Source: Desulfobacteraceae bacterium (GTDB taxonomy: Bacteria; Desulfobacterota; Desulfobacteria; Desulfobacterales; Desulfobacteraceae). From it: 64,000 nt of DNA. Position numbers and translations under genes: made by a program. The notes below the pieces were generated by a model. The model saw only the letters and a list, made by a program, of their open reading frames with translations, was not told the DNA's origin and ran no database searches. The stretch spans positions 62,001 to 126,000 of the forward strand of contig JAAELK010000120.1 of NCBI GenBank assembly GCA_024226935.1, read 5' to 3'. Positions 25,765 through 34,449 of the stretch are shown here, piece by piece (position 1 is the stretch's first letter; the number at the start of each line of letters is the position of its first letter).

Positions 25765-26322
25765 ATGAAAGAAGAATCAAACCACAAAAAAGCAAATCCT
25801 AAAAAACCTGATCTAAAATTAAATCAGGTCAAATTACTGCTCTTAGATGTAGATGGGGTTCTGACAGACGGACAAATCACCTATACCGACTCAGGTGAGC
25901 AGATCAAAAGTTTTAATTCAAAAGATGGTCTAGGGCTGCGGCTGCTCATGGATAACAATATCCGGGTCGGCATTATTACCGGTCGAAAATCCAATGCCCT
26001 GGTCCACCGCTGCCGGAATCTGGGCATTGATCTTATCTTTGACGGCATAAAAAACAAGGCGGAGGCTTTGGACAAAATTATTAAGCTAACTGGAATTTCT
26101 GCCCCGAATATTGCCTTTGTTGGAGATGATCTCATAGATCTACCGGCAATGATACGCACGAGTATTTCTTTTACTGTTCCCGATGCTCCCGAAGAAGTAA
26201 AGCTCCACGCCTCCATGGTCACTTCGGCAAAGGGAGGCCATGGTGCAGTGAGAGAAATTTGTGAGGCCATCCTGAAAGCCCAGGGGTTATGGGAAAAACT
26301 TTTAAATAAATACTTATCATGA
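25765..26322 (+). CDS. kdsC: KDO-8-phosphate phosphatase
   Basis: 185 residues of the HAD C0 type without a cap domain. Nucleophile motif LLLDVDGVLTDGQI, then VGIITGRKSNALVHRC, and the Mg-binding VGDDLIDLPAM. It hydrolyses KDO-8-P to KDO right after KdsA. It lies six bases downstream of kdsA and overlaps lptC by four bases. About 20 extra lysine-rich residues precede the HAD core. Confidence 0.95.
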   Translation: MKEESNHKKANPKKPDLKLNQVKLLLLDVDGVLTDGQITYTDSGEQIKSFNSKDGLGLRLLMDNNIRVGIITGRKSNALVHRCRNLGIDLIFDGIKNKAEALDKIIKLTGISAPNIAFVGDDLIDLPAMIRTSISFTVPDAPEEVKLHASMVTSAKGGHGAVREICEAILKAQGLWEKLLNKYLS

Positions 26323-26897
26323 ATAAATCCGGTAACAAAAAACTGATTTATCCTTTAATGGCATTGCTCATCTGTATTCTTATGGGCCTTGGAGGCTTTT
26401 TTTATGTTAACGATCTTTTGAACACACCCATTACCCTGAAAAAGATTAATGTCGACTCCAAGGCTGCCCTGAAGCTGAGTGCACTGGAACAAATTTCCAA
26501 AAAAAACGGAATCACCGAATGGAAGTTAAAAGCCTCGTCTGCCACCCTATTGAAAAAAAAAGATAAGGCAATCCTGAAAGATGTTGATGTTATTTTCTAC
26601 ACCAAAGACAAGACCCAGGTGCGTCTGACAGCAGACGAAGGTACCTTAAATACTTTAACCAAAGACATGACCTTTTTGAAAAATGTTATTGTCCATTATG
26701 AAACTTATACCCTTAGAACTGAGAAGTTGCTTTATGAGAAAAAAACACATATAATACACTCCGATGTGCGGGTCAAATTTGAGGACAGGGGATCGGTTAT
26801 TGAAGCAGATTCCATGGTGACCCAGTTAAATCAGAATAGAACCACCTTAGAAGGACATGTTAAAGGAAAATTCAGTGAAAATTTTAACATACCGTAA
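26319..26897 (+). CDS. lptC: LPS transport protein LptC
   Basis: 192 residues. One N-terminal transmembrane helix (about 10-28) is followed by a beta-jellyroll periplasmic domain: ISKKNGITEWKLKASSA, DVDVIFYTKDKTQVRLTADEG and VIVHYETYTLRTEKLLYEKK match the LptC/DUF1239 repeat. LptC passes LPS from the LptBFG extractor to LptA. Overlap with kdsC (ATGA) and lptA fits the usual cluster. Confidence 0.9.
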   Translation: MNKSGNKKLIYPLMALLICILMGLGGFFYVNDLLNTPITLKKINVDSKAALKLSALEQISKKNGITEWKLKASSATLLKKKDKAILKDVDVIFYTKDKTQVRLTADEGTLNTLTKDMTFLKNVIVHYETYTLRTEKLLYEKKTHIIHSDVRVKFEDRGSVIEADSMVTQLNQNRTTLEGHVKGKFSENFNIP

Positions 26898-27447
26898 TTC
26901 AACTCCCACCATTTTTGCCATCATTATCTGCGCCCTGTTTTGTTTCAATGTTACAACCCTTTTTGCCGAGACGAGAAACCAATCGGATAAAGATAAAATA
27001 GCAGATCAAAGTCTTCATGTAATCTCTGACAAAATGGTTGCCCAAAAAGATGCTTCCACGATCGAGTTTATCGGCAATGTCAAGGCAACCAGGGATGACT
27101 CCATTATTTTAGCCGATTCCATAAAGGTCTTTTTTTCCTCCGATAAAACAAAAAAAACAAAAAAAGGCGATCAGCAAAATTTAAAAAAAATCATAGCCAC
27201 CGGAAATGTCAGATATACGGCAGGTGAAAGAAAAGCCTTTGGCGACAAGGCCGTCTATACAACAGAAGATGGGGTCCTTGTCCTCACCGGCAAAGCTCCA
27301 AAACTGGTCAACGGTGACAGCTATGTCACGGGGAAAAAAATAACCCTATTCAGAAATGAAGACAGGGTTCTGGTCGAAAGCAATGGGAAAACCAGGGTTA
27401 CCGCTATTTTTAACCCAAAAGACCAAAAAAAAGGTAGTACTAAATAA
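26857..27447 (+). CDS. lptA: LPS transport periplasmic protein LptA
   Basis: 196 residues. After a signal peptide (IFAIIICALFCFNVTTLFA) comes an OstA-like jellyroll: LHVISDKMVAQKDASTIEFIGNVKATR, KKIIATGNVRYTAGERKAFGDKAVY and KITLFRNEDRV. LptA forms the periplasmic bridge that carries LPS to the outer membrane. The ATG at 26857 overlaps lptC by 41 bases. A GTG at 26875 has a better AAAGGA ribosome site and gives an equally good signal peptide, so the true start may be there. Confidence 0.9.
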   Translation: MLKENSVKILTYRNSTPTIFAIIICALFCFNVTTLFAETRNQSDKDKIADQSLHVISDKMVAQKDASTIEFIGNVKATRDDSIILADSIKVFFSSDKTKKTKKGDQQNLKKIIATGNVRYTAGERKAFGDKAVYTTEDGVLVLTGKAPKLVNGDSYVTGKKITLFRNEDRVLVESNGKTRVTAIFNPKDQKKGSTK

Positions 27448-28170
27448 ATGTCAGAACTGGTACTTGAAAATTTAGTAAAAACTTACAACGGCAAAACAGT
27501 GGTGAACAAAGTCAACTTAACCGTAAGCCAGGGAAAAGTTACAGGTCTTTTAGGCCCCAATGGAGCAGGAAAAACCACTACATTTTACATGACCGTAGGA
27601 ATGATCAGGCCGGACAAGGGAACTGTCTACCTGGATCGGGAGGATATCACCCAACACCCCATGTATATCAGGGCCAGAAAGGGAATCGGATATCTACCCC
27701 AGGAATCCTCTATTTTCAAAAAACTTACGGTAAAACAAAATATAACCGCCATCCTTGAAGTGTTGCCCAAAAAAGATGTTTCTGTTGAAAAAAAAGCCGC
27801 CGGCCTCATGGAAGAACTGGGAATTGCCAGACTTTCCCATCAAAAAGCAGCCTCTTTATCCGGGGGAGAAAGACGGCGTCTTGAAATATCCCGGGTTCTG
27901 GCGGCAGACCCCAAGTTCATTCTTCTCGATGAACCCTTCGCAGGAATTGATCCTCTGGCCGTGATTGATATTCAACAAATCATTTCCCAGCTGACCAACA
28001 AGGGAATTGGTGTTTTAATTTCTGATCACAATGTCAGGGAAACCTTGGGAGTGTGTGACCATGCATATATTATGAGTCAGGGGGCTGTTATTGAATCAGG
28101 ATCCCCTGAAAAAATCATTTCAAGCAAAATAGCAAAAAAAATCTATTTGGGAGATAATTTTAAACTTTAA
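27448..28170 (+). CDS. lptB: LPS export ABC transporter ATP-binding protein LptB
   Basis: 240 residues. Walker A GLLGPNGAGKTTTFYM, Q-loop YLPQESSIFKKL, signature LSGGERRRLEISR, Walker B FILLDEPFAGIDPLAV and the H-loop SDHNVRET are complete. LptB powers LPS extraction by LptFG from the inner membrane. The lptF/lptG genes are not in this window. It abuts lptA with no gap and is followed one base later by rpoN, the classic order. Confidence 0.97.
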   Translation: MSELVLENLVKTYNGKTVVNKVNLTVSQGKVTGLLGPNGAGKTTTFYMTVGMIRPDKGTVYLDREDITQHPMYIRARKGIGYLPQESSIFKKLTVKQNITAILEVLPKKDVSVEKKAAGLMEELGIARLSHQKAASLSGGERRRLEISRVLAADPKFILLDEPFAGIDPLAVIDIQQIISQLTNKGIGVLISDHNVRETLGVCDHAYIMSQGAVIESGSPEKIISSKIAKKIYLGDNFKL

Positions 28171-28171
28171 T

Positions 28172-29614
28172 ATGGAACTTGGACTACAACAAAACCTCTC
28201 GTTGACCCAGCAGTTGGTGATGACCCCCCAACTCCAACAGGCTATCAAACTACTTCAATTATCAAGACTGGAACTAGCCGATACCATTGAACAGGAAATG
28301 GAGCAAAATCCAGCCCTTGAAGAAGAGCTCAATGAGGACAGATCAGATAAGAAGATCACTGCCCAGGAAAGTGAAACTTTAACACAGGAAAAAGAATCCC
28401 CTGTCAAAGAAGTCACTATAGATGAAAAAATCAGATCTGATATCGACTGGGACAGCTACATTAACGAATATAATTCCACAGGGCGGATATACACGGAATC
28501 TGAAAATACCGAAGCACCCAATTTTGAAGCATTTACTTCAGAAAAAACAACCCTGGAGGATCATCTCAAATGGCAATTAATGCTTTCCGGGCTAAATGAT
28601 GATGAAGAACGTCTTGGGCATCTAATCATTGGAAACCTGAATCGAGACGGGTATCTTTGCTCCAATGTGGATGAAATAGCACAAAGTGCACAAGCGCAAA
28701 CCCAAGTTATAGAAAAGGTCCTTGGCGTCCTCCAGACCTTTGATCCCCCTGGAGTATGCGCACGGGATCTATGCGAGACACTGCTGAACCAAATCAAAAT
28801 ACTTGGGATTGAAAATCATGTCATTACAGAGATCATAACCCATCATTTAAAAAATCTTGAAAACAGAAATACTAAAAAAATAGCAAAGGCTCTTCGGATT
28901 TCCACCGATGATGTTCGGGCAGCGGTTAAAATCATTCAATACCTGGAACCCAAACCGGGACGAAAATTTACCACGGATGAACCTGCCTATATCACACCGG
29001 ATATTTATGTATACAAAGATGGAGATGGGTTTAAAATTGTGATGAACGATGACGGCCTGCCCAAATTAAGGATCAGCCGATTTTATCGAACTGCCCTTGC
29101 AGACGGACGAAAGATTTCAAGGGAAACCAAAACCTATTTAACTGAAAAAATGCAATCTGCCTCCTGGCTGATCAAAAGCATTCAACAGCGCCAGAAAACT
29201 ATTTACCTTGTCATGGAAAGTATTATTAAATTCCAGCGTGAATTTTTTGATAAGGGAATCGCCTATCTGCGTCCTCTTATTTTAAAAGATATTGCAGAAG
29301 ATATTGAAATGCATGAATCAACCATAAGTCGAGTAACCACCAACAAATATGCCTACACCCCCCAAGGGCTGTTTGAGCTAAAATATTTTTTTAACAGCTC
29401 AATTACTCGTACCGGCGGCAAATCAATGGCTTCCGCCAGTGTTAAAGATAAAATCCGACTGCTCATTGAAAATGAAGATCCCAACAACCCGCTTAGTGAT
29501 GATAGGATTGCTGTCATTCTTCAAAAATCAGACATTGAGATTGCCAGAAGGACCGTTGCAAAATACCGGAAGGTACTTAATATTCTACCTTCCAATAAAC
29601 GGAAACAACTTTAA
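28172..29614 (+). CDS. rpoN: RNA polymerase sigma-54 factor
   Basis: 480 residues. Region I is Gln-rich (LGLQQNLSLTQQLVMTPQLQQAIKLLQLSR) and contacts activators. An acidic region II lies at about 50-110. Core-binding and HTH regions follow (DIAEDIEMHESTISRVTTNKYAYTPQG), and the RpoN box reads ARRTVAKYRK near 460. It directs polymerase to -24/-12 promoters such as the one before pilA and depends on PilR-type AAA+ activators. It sits in the conserved lptB-rpoN-hpf-ptsN-rapZ context. Confidence 0.97.
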   Translation: MELGLQQNLSLTQQLVMTPQLQQAIKLLQLSRLELADTIEQEMEQNPALEEELNEDRSDKKITAQESETLTQEKESPVKEVTIDEKIRSDIDWDSYINEYNSTGRIYTESENTEAPNFEAFTSEKTTLEDHLKWQLMLSGLNDDEERLGHLIIGNLNRDGYLCSNVDEIAQSAQAQTQVIEKVLGVLQTFDPPGVCARDLCETLLNQIKILGIENHVITEIITHHLKNLENRNTKKIAKALRISTDDVRAAVKIIQYLEPKPGRKFTTDEPAYITPDIYVYKDGDGFKIVMNDDGLPKLRISRFYRTALADGRKISRETKTYLTEKMQSASWLIKSIQQRQKTIYLVMESIIKFQREFFDKGIAYLRPLILKDIAEDIEMHESTISRVTTNKYAYTPQGLFELKYFFNSSITRTGGKSMASASVKDKIRLLIENEDPNNPLSDDRIAVILQKSDIEIARRTVAKYRKVLNILPSNKRKQL

Positions 29615-29626
29615 GGAGATTTTTTT

Positions 29627-30172
29627 GTGCAAACAACCGTAACTTTTAAAAAAATGGACTCATCCGAGTCTTTAAAGACCTATGTTCAGAAAAAACTTGA
29701 TAAATTTGATAGAATGTTAGACAATCCCGGCGAAGCTCACCTGGTATTATCCGTTCAAAAAATCAGACATATTGCTGAAATCACACTCACCTGTGACCGA
29801 CTTAATATCCATGCCAAAGAAGAATCAGAAAGCATGTATTCATCCATTGATATGCTCATGGACAAAGTAAAATCCCAAATTAAAAAACATAAAGAAAAAA
29901 TCAAACGGCATATGTCGGGAAACAAACAAAGCCTTAAAAATGATACCATGGAATTTAACACACCTCAAACCACTCCAAATCCAGATCAAAATTTGGACAA
30001 TATCACCATTGAGCCCATAGACGACAAGCCAATGGATATAGATGATGCCATGGTTGAACTTAATTCTTCAAAACAATCATTTTTTGTATTCAATAATGCC
30101 AGAACCAAACAGTTGAATGTCCTTTATAAACACAATAATGGGAAACTGGGGCTCATTCAACCCAGAGGATAA
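29627..30172 (+). CDS. hpf: Ribosome hibernation-promoting factor, long form
   Basis: 181 residues starting at GTG 29627, preceded by AAGGAGATTTTTTT. The N-terminal S30AE domain (1-100: VTFKKMDSSESLKTYVQKKLDKFDRML) binds the decoding centre. The linker is acidic/Asn-rich. The C-terminal dimerisation domain (about 128-181: MDIDDAMVELNSSKQSFFVFNN, LGLIQPRG) marks the long form that forms 100S ribosome dimers by itself. Position between rpoN and ptsN is standard. Confidence 0.95.
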   Translation: MQTTVTFKKMDSSESLKTYVQKKLDKFDRMLDNPGEAHLVLSVQKIRHIAEITLTCDRLNIHAKEESESMYSSIDMLMDKVKSQIKKHKEKIKRHMSGNKQSLKNDTMEFNTPQTTPNPDQNLDNITIEPIDDKPMDIDDAMVELNSSKQSFFVFNNARTKQLNVLYKHNNGKLGLIQPRG

Positions 30173-30180
30173 CAAATTCA

Positions 30181-30639
30181 ATGAAAATTAGTAAGATTCT
30201 TAATAAAGATTCAATTATTGCCAACCTGGAATCAACCAACAAAAACGGGGTTATCAAAGAGCTGAGTCGGGCCATATCAAAAACGACCAATGCACAGCCT
30301 GATGATATTGCTGCCGTCCTAATGGAAAGGGAAATGCTTGGCAGCACAGGAATTGGTGGTGGCATTGCCATACCCCACGGAAAACTTGATTCGGTAGAAT
30401 CTGTCACAGTGGGGTTTGGCCTAAGCCGCAGGGGAGTTGAATATGACTCCTTAGACAATCGATTGGTTCATATTTTTTTCCTGCTGCTCACACCAGGAAA
30501 CAGTACAGGCGACCACCTAAAAGTGTTGGCCCAAATCTCCAAGCTCCTAAAAATGAACTCCTTTAAAGAAAGATTAGAAACAGCCAAGTCTGTGGATGAA
30601 ATTTATGAAATTATTCTGGAGCAAAATGAAGAGTTTTAA
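30181..30639 (+). CDS. ptsN: PTS IIA-like nitrogen regulatory protein PtsN
   Basis: 152 residues of the EIIA(Ntr) fold, with phospho-acceptor His66 in GGGIAIPHGKL. It belongs to a regulatory phosphorelay that senses nitrogen/carbon state rather than importing sugar. It is linked to rpoN and rapZ as in many proteobacteria and runs directly into rapZ (start at the next base). No ptsP or HPr gene is visible here. Confidence 0.94.
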   Translation: MKISKILNKDSIIANLESTNKNGVIKELSRAISKTTNAQPDDIAAVLMEREMLGSTGIGGGIAIPHGKLDSVESVTVGFGLSRRGVEYDSLDNRLVHIFFLLLTPGNSTGDHLKVLAQISKLLKMNSFKERLETAKSVDEIYEIILEQNEEF

Positions 30640-31521
30640 ATGGAAAATCAAAAAGTTTATATCATAACCGGTCTTTCCGGATCTGGGAAAAGTACGGCTA
30701 TTCAAGCATTTGAAGATGCCGGCTTTTATTGCGTTGACAATATGCCCATGGAACTTATCCCCAAATTCCTTGAGATTCCTTTTAAAGAGACACCGAGTGT
30801 AAAAGGAACCGCTTTTGTGATGGATATGCGATCAAAAAGCTTTATTTCAAACTATGCAACGGGTATCTCTGCCATTGAAGATATAGGAATTTCACCCCAA
30901 ATTATTTTCCTTGATGCCGGTGTTGATACCCTGTTAAAACGATTTAGCCAAACCCGAAGGCACCATCCCATCGCCCATGAAAAAAGCCTGTTAGAAAGCA
31001 TAAAATCAGAAAAACAAGCTATGCAATTTATCAAACAGGTGGCCCATCATATTATTGATACCAGCGCTTATAATGTTCACCAACTAAAGTCTGTTATTTT
31101 AGATTTGATTCATGATGGCAAAAAGACTACCAACCGGATGAAACTAAATATCCTTTCCTTTGGTTTTAAATACGGAATCCCCAACGATGCAGATCTGGTC
31201 ATGGATCTAAGATTTCTTGCCAACCCTTATTTTGTACCGGAATTGAAAAACCTGGATGGAGAATCTACGGCTGTAAGACAATTTGTAATGACAAATCCGG
31301 AAGCCATAAATTTTCTGGATAAATACTATACCCTTCTTGACTATTTAATCCCCCTGTATAAAAGAGAGAATAAAGCATATTTAACCATTGCTGTCGGATG
31401 TACCGGCGGCAGACACAGAAGCGTGGCAATTGCTAGAAGCATTTTTGAACATCTTAACAAAAAAGGGCTCACCCCTGGCATTATCCACAGAGATATTGAC
31501 AGGGATGTAAAAGAAATATGA
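30640..31521 (+). CDS. rapZ: RNase adapter protein RapZ / nucleotide-binding protein
   Basis: 293 residues. P-loop GLSGSGKSTAIQAFEDAGFYCVDN, a Walker B-like ISPQIIFLDAG segment, and the C-terminal ligand-binding part VGCTGGRHRSVAIARS. In E. coli RapZ senses glucosamine-6-phosphate and guides RNase E to an sRNA. In deltaproteobacteria the target is unknown, so only the family assignment is firm. It overlaps the next gene by four bases. Confidence 0.93.
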   Translation: MENQKVYIITGLSGSGKSTAIQAFEDAGFYCVDNMPMELIPKFLEIPFKETPSVKGTAFVMDMRSKSFISNYATGISAIEDIGISPQIIFLDAGVDTLLKRFSQTRRHHPIAHEKSLLESIKSEKQAMQFIKQVAHHIIDTSAYNVHQLKSVILDLIHDGKKTTNRMKLNILSFGFKYGIPNDADLVMDLRFLANPYFVPELKNLDGESTAVRQFVMTNPEAINFLDKYYTLLDYLIPLYKRENKAYLTIAVGCTGGRHRSVAIARSIFEHLNKKGLTPGIIHRDIDRDVKEI

Positions 31522-31931
31522 CAGGAATATTAGTAGTTACCCATGCCAACCTTGGCCACACACTAATTGAAACACTCGAATTAATCCTGGGAAAAAAGCA
31601 GGAAAATTTATTAGCTATCTCCATCGACATTAAGGTGAATCCGGACAACCTGCGGAAAAAAATCCATCAGGGCATTTCCAAAGTAGCCTCGGATAATGGC
31701 ATCCTTATCTTCACAGATATGTTTGGCGGGACTCCTTCAAATATAGCTTATTCGTTTCTTGAAGAAGGGAAAATAGAAGTCATTTCCGGGGTCAATCTAC
31801 CCATCCTTCTAAAAGCTGTTACCGCTAGAAAAAAAATGGACATGGAAACCTTAACTACATCCCTCGTCGAATACGGTAAAAAAAGCATATCACTTGCCAG
31901 TGGTATTCTCAAAGGCAGTAAACGATCATAA
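31518..31931 (+). CDS. PTS mannose-family IIA component
   Basis: 137 residues, EIIA(Man) type. Phospho-His9 lies in VVTHANLG, and FTDMFGGTPSN is conserved. No IIB, IIC or IID transporter parts are adjacent, so it may be a regulatory remnant of the PTS used with PtsN and RapZ instead of a sugar importer (inference). The coding start overlaps the rapZ stop. Confidence 0.88.
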   Translation: MTGILVVTHANLGHTLIETLELILGKKQENLLAISIDIKVNPDNLRKKIHQGISKVASDNGILIFTDMFGGTPSNIAYSFLEEGKIEVISGVNLPILLKAVTARKKMDMETLTTSLVEYGKKSISLASGILKGSKRS

Positions 31932-31938
31932 TTTTTAA

Positions 31939-32967
<1,029 letters not shown>

Positions 32968-32986
32968 CCTTAAACTGAGGTAACAA

Positions 32987-33745
32987 ATGAACAGACGCCC
33001 ATTCATTGCTGGAAACTGGAAAATGCATAAAACAGGTCAGCAAGCAGTACAAACAGCAACACGTCTTGCAGAACTTTGTTCTGATCTAACCGATCCTGAG
33101 GTAATGATCGCCCCCACCAGTCTCTCTTTACCCTTGGTAGCAAAAGCGTTAGAGAATACCCCTGTAAAAGTTGGGGCCCAGAACCTGCACTTTGAAAAAC
33201 AAGGAGCGTTCACAGGGGAAATTTCAGCAGAGATGATAAAAGCTGCAGGAGCTGAATATATCCTTATCGGCCATTCTGAAAGACGGCAGTATTTTGGGGA
33301 AACGGATGAATCCGTGTGCAAAAAAATCAAAGCCGCCCTTGAAGCAGGGTTGAAGCCGGTATTATGCATTGGAGAGACCCAGGAACAACGGGAAGAAAAA
33401 AATACTTATTTAGTTCTTGACAAGCAGGTCTCAAATGGGTTAAAACGCTTTGGTCTTGAGGAATTGTCTGACTTGGTTCTGGCATACGAACCGGTCTGGG
33501 CCATAGGCACCGGGCTGACAGCCAGCATTGAACAGGTAGCACAGGTTCATAAACATTTAAGATCCTTACTTGAAGATCTATTTTCAAAAGACCTGGCAGA
33601 TAGAACAAGAATATTATACGGTGGTTCTGTCAAGCCTGAGAATGTAAAAGACCTCATGGGTATCGAGGACGTAGATGGCGCTCTGGTTGGCGGAGCAAGC
33701 CTTGATGCAGATAACTTTATTAACATTATTAAATATAATGAATAA
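32987..33745 (+). CDS. tpiA: Triose-phosphate isomerase
   Basis: 252 residues. Substrate Lys in AGNWKMHK, catalytic His in LIGHSERRQYFGE, catalytic Glu in AYEPVWAIGTG and the phosphate-binding YGGSVKPEN loop are all intact. It interconverts dihydroxyacetone phosphate and G3P, pairing with the adjacent gap gene. Confidence 0.97.
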   Translation: MNRRPFIAGNWKMHKTGQQAVQTATRLAELCSDLTDPEVMIAPTSLSLPLVAKALENTPVKVGAQNLHFEKQGAFTGEISAEMIKAAGAEYILIGHSERRQYFGETDESVCKKIKAALEAGLKPVLCIGETQEQREEKNTYLVLDKQVSNGLKRFGLEELSDLVLAYEPVWAIGTGLTASIEQVAQVHKHLRSLLEDLFSKDLADRTRILYGGSVKPENVKDLMGIEDVDGALVGGASLDADNFINIIKYNE

Positions 33746-33764
33746 GGTATAATAAATAAATCAT

Positions 33765-34052
33765 ATGACAACTATAATAGTCGGTTTACATATTAGTGTT
33801 TGCATTCTTTTGATTCTCATTGTTCTGCTTCAAAGCGGTAAAGGAGCAGAAATGGGAGCCTCCCTGGGGGGCGGTGGAAGCCAAGCTTTTTTCGGCGCTG
33901 CAGGGCCTGCTGGTATTTTGACAAAGATCACCACTGGGGTTGCCATTATCTTCATGGTAACATCCCTGAGCTTGGCCTATTTATCAGGTCACCAATCAGT
34001 ATCCAGTGTGATGACAGGGAAGACTACTCCAGTGGAGCAGACATCTAAATAA
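33765..34052 (+). CDS. secG: Preprotein translocase subunit SecG
   Basis: 95 residues with two transmembrane segments (about 4-24 and 50-72). The conserved QSGKGAEMGASLGGGGSQAFFGA loop lies between them. SecG stabilises and speeds SecYEG translocation. A tpiA-secG-tRNA-Leu order is common in many bacteria. Confidence 0.94.
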   Translation: MTTIIVGLHISVCILLILIVLLQSGKGAEMGASLGGGGSQAFFGAAGPAGILTKITTGVAIIFMVTSLSLAYLSGHQSVSSVMTGKTTPVEQTSK

Positions 34053-34074
34053 AGACCGTAAAAATAGATAATTA

Positions 34075-34159
34075 GCCGAAGTGGTGGAATTGGTAGACAC
34101 GCACGCTTGAGGGGCGTGTGGGGCGACCCGTGGGAGTTCAAATCTCCCCTTCGGCACCA
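34075..34159 (+). tRNA. tRNA-Leu (anticodon GAG)
   Basis: An 85-base class II tRNA: acceptor GCCGAAG/CTTCGGC, D-arm containing TGGTAGAC, anticodon stem CACGC/GCGTG with loop TTGAGGG (anticodon GAG, reading CUC/CUU). A long variable arm and T-arm (GGGAGTTCAAATCTCCC) follow, and CCA is encoded. It directly follows secG and precedes an intrinsic terminator. Confidence 0.97.
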
Positions 34160-34164
34160 AAATA

Positions 34165-34198
34165 AAAAAGCCGCGGACAGATATGTTCGTGGCTTTTT
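34165..34198 (+). terminator. Intrinsic terminator after tRNA-Leu
   Basis: A 14-bp stem, AAAAAGCCGCGGAC with GTTCGTGGCTTTTT (two G-U pairs), has a six-base loop and ends in TTTTT. It begins five bases after the tRNA CCA end. Confidence 0.92.
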
Positions 34199-34222
34199 CA
34201 CTTTAAACTGGTATTGTCTTGT

Positions 34223-34417
34223 ATGAATCAAGATTATAAAAGAAATTGTTATAAATGTAATTACTTTTATGTGACCTGGGACCCCCAACGTCCAAACGGG
34301 TGTAAAGCCATGGGTTTTAAATCAAAACAGCTTCCCAGTATCACAGTCTATCGATCTTCTGGAAAACCCTGTCAGTTTTTTTCAGAAAAAAGACATAGAA
34401 AATCCGATCAGTCTTGA
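34223..34417 (+). CDS. Small Cys-rich protein of unknown function
   Basis: 64 residues from the ATG at 34223; an upstream in-frame TTG at 34214 would add three residues but is less likely. Four spaced cysteines occur as CYKC, GC and PC, with the central motif [21 protein letters not shown]. They could bind a metal as a small ribbon. Short proteins with this WDP..GCKA.GFKS pattern are, to my recollection, common in deltaproteobacteria, with no assigned role. It is followed closely by the ClpX-like gene, so they may be co-expressed. Confidence 0.65.
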   Translation: MNQDYKRNCYKCNYFYVTWDPQRPNGCKAMGFKSKQLPSITVYRSSGKPCQFFSEKRHRKSDQS

Positions 34418-34449
34418 ATTCTTTAAAACCTTGTTTATATTATTCTATT

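Noticed and set aside
34075-34159. tRNA-Leu as a phage or island attachment site
   Set aside because: The flanks are secG and a small housekeeping-type gene, with no integrase and no direct repeat of the tRNA 3' end.
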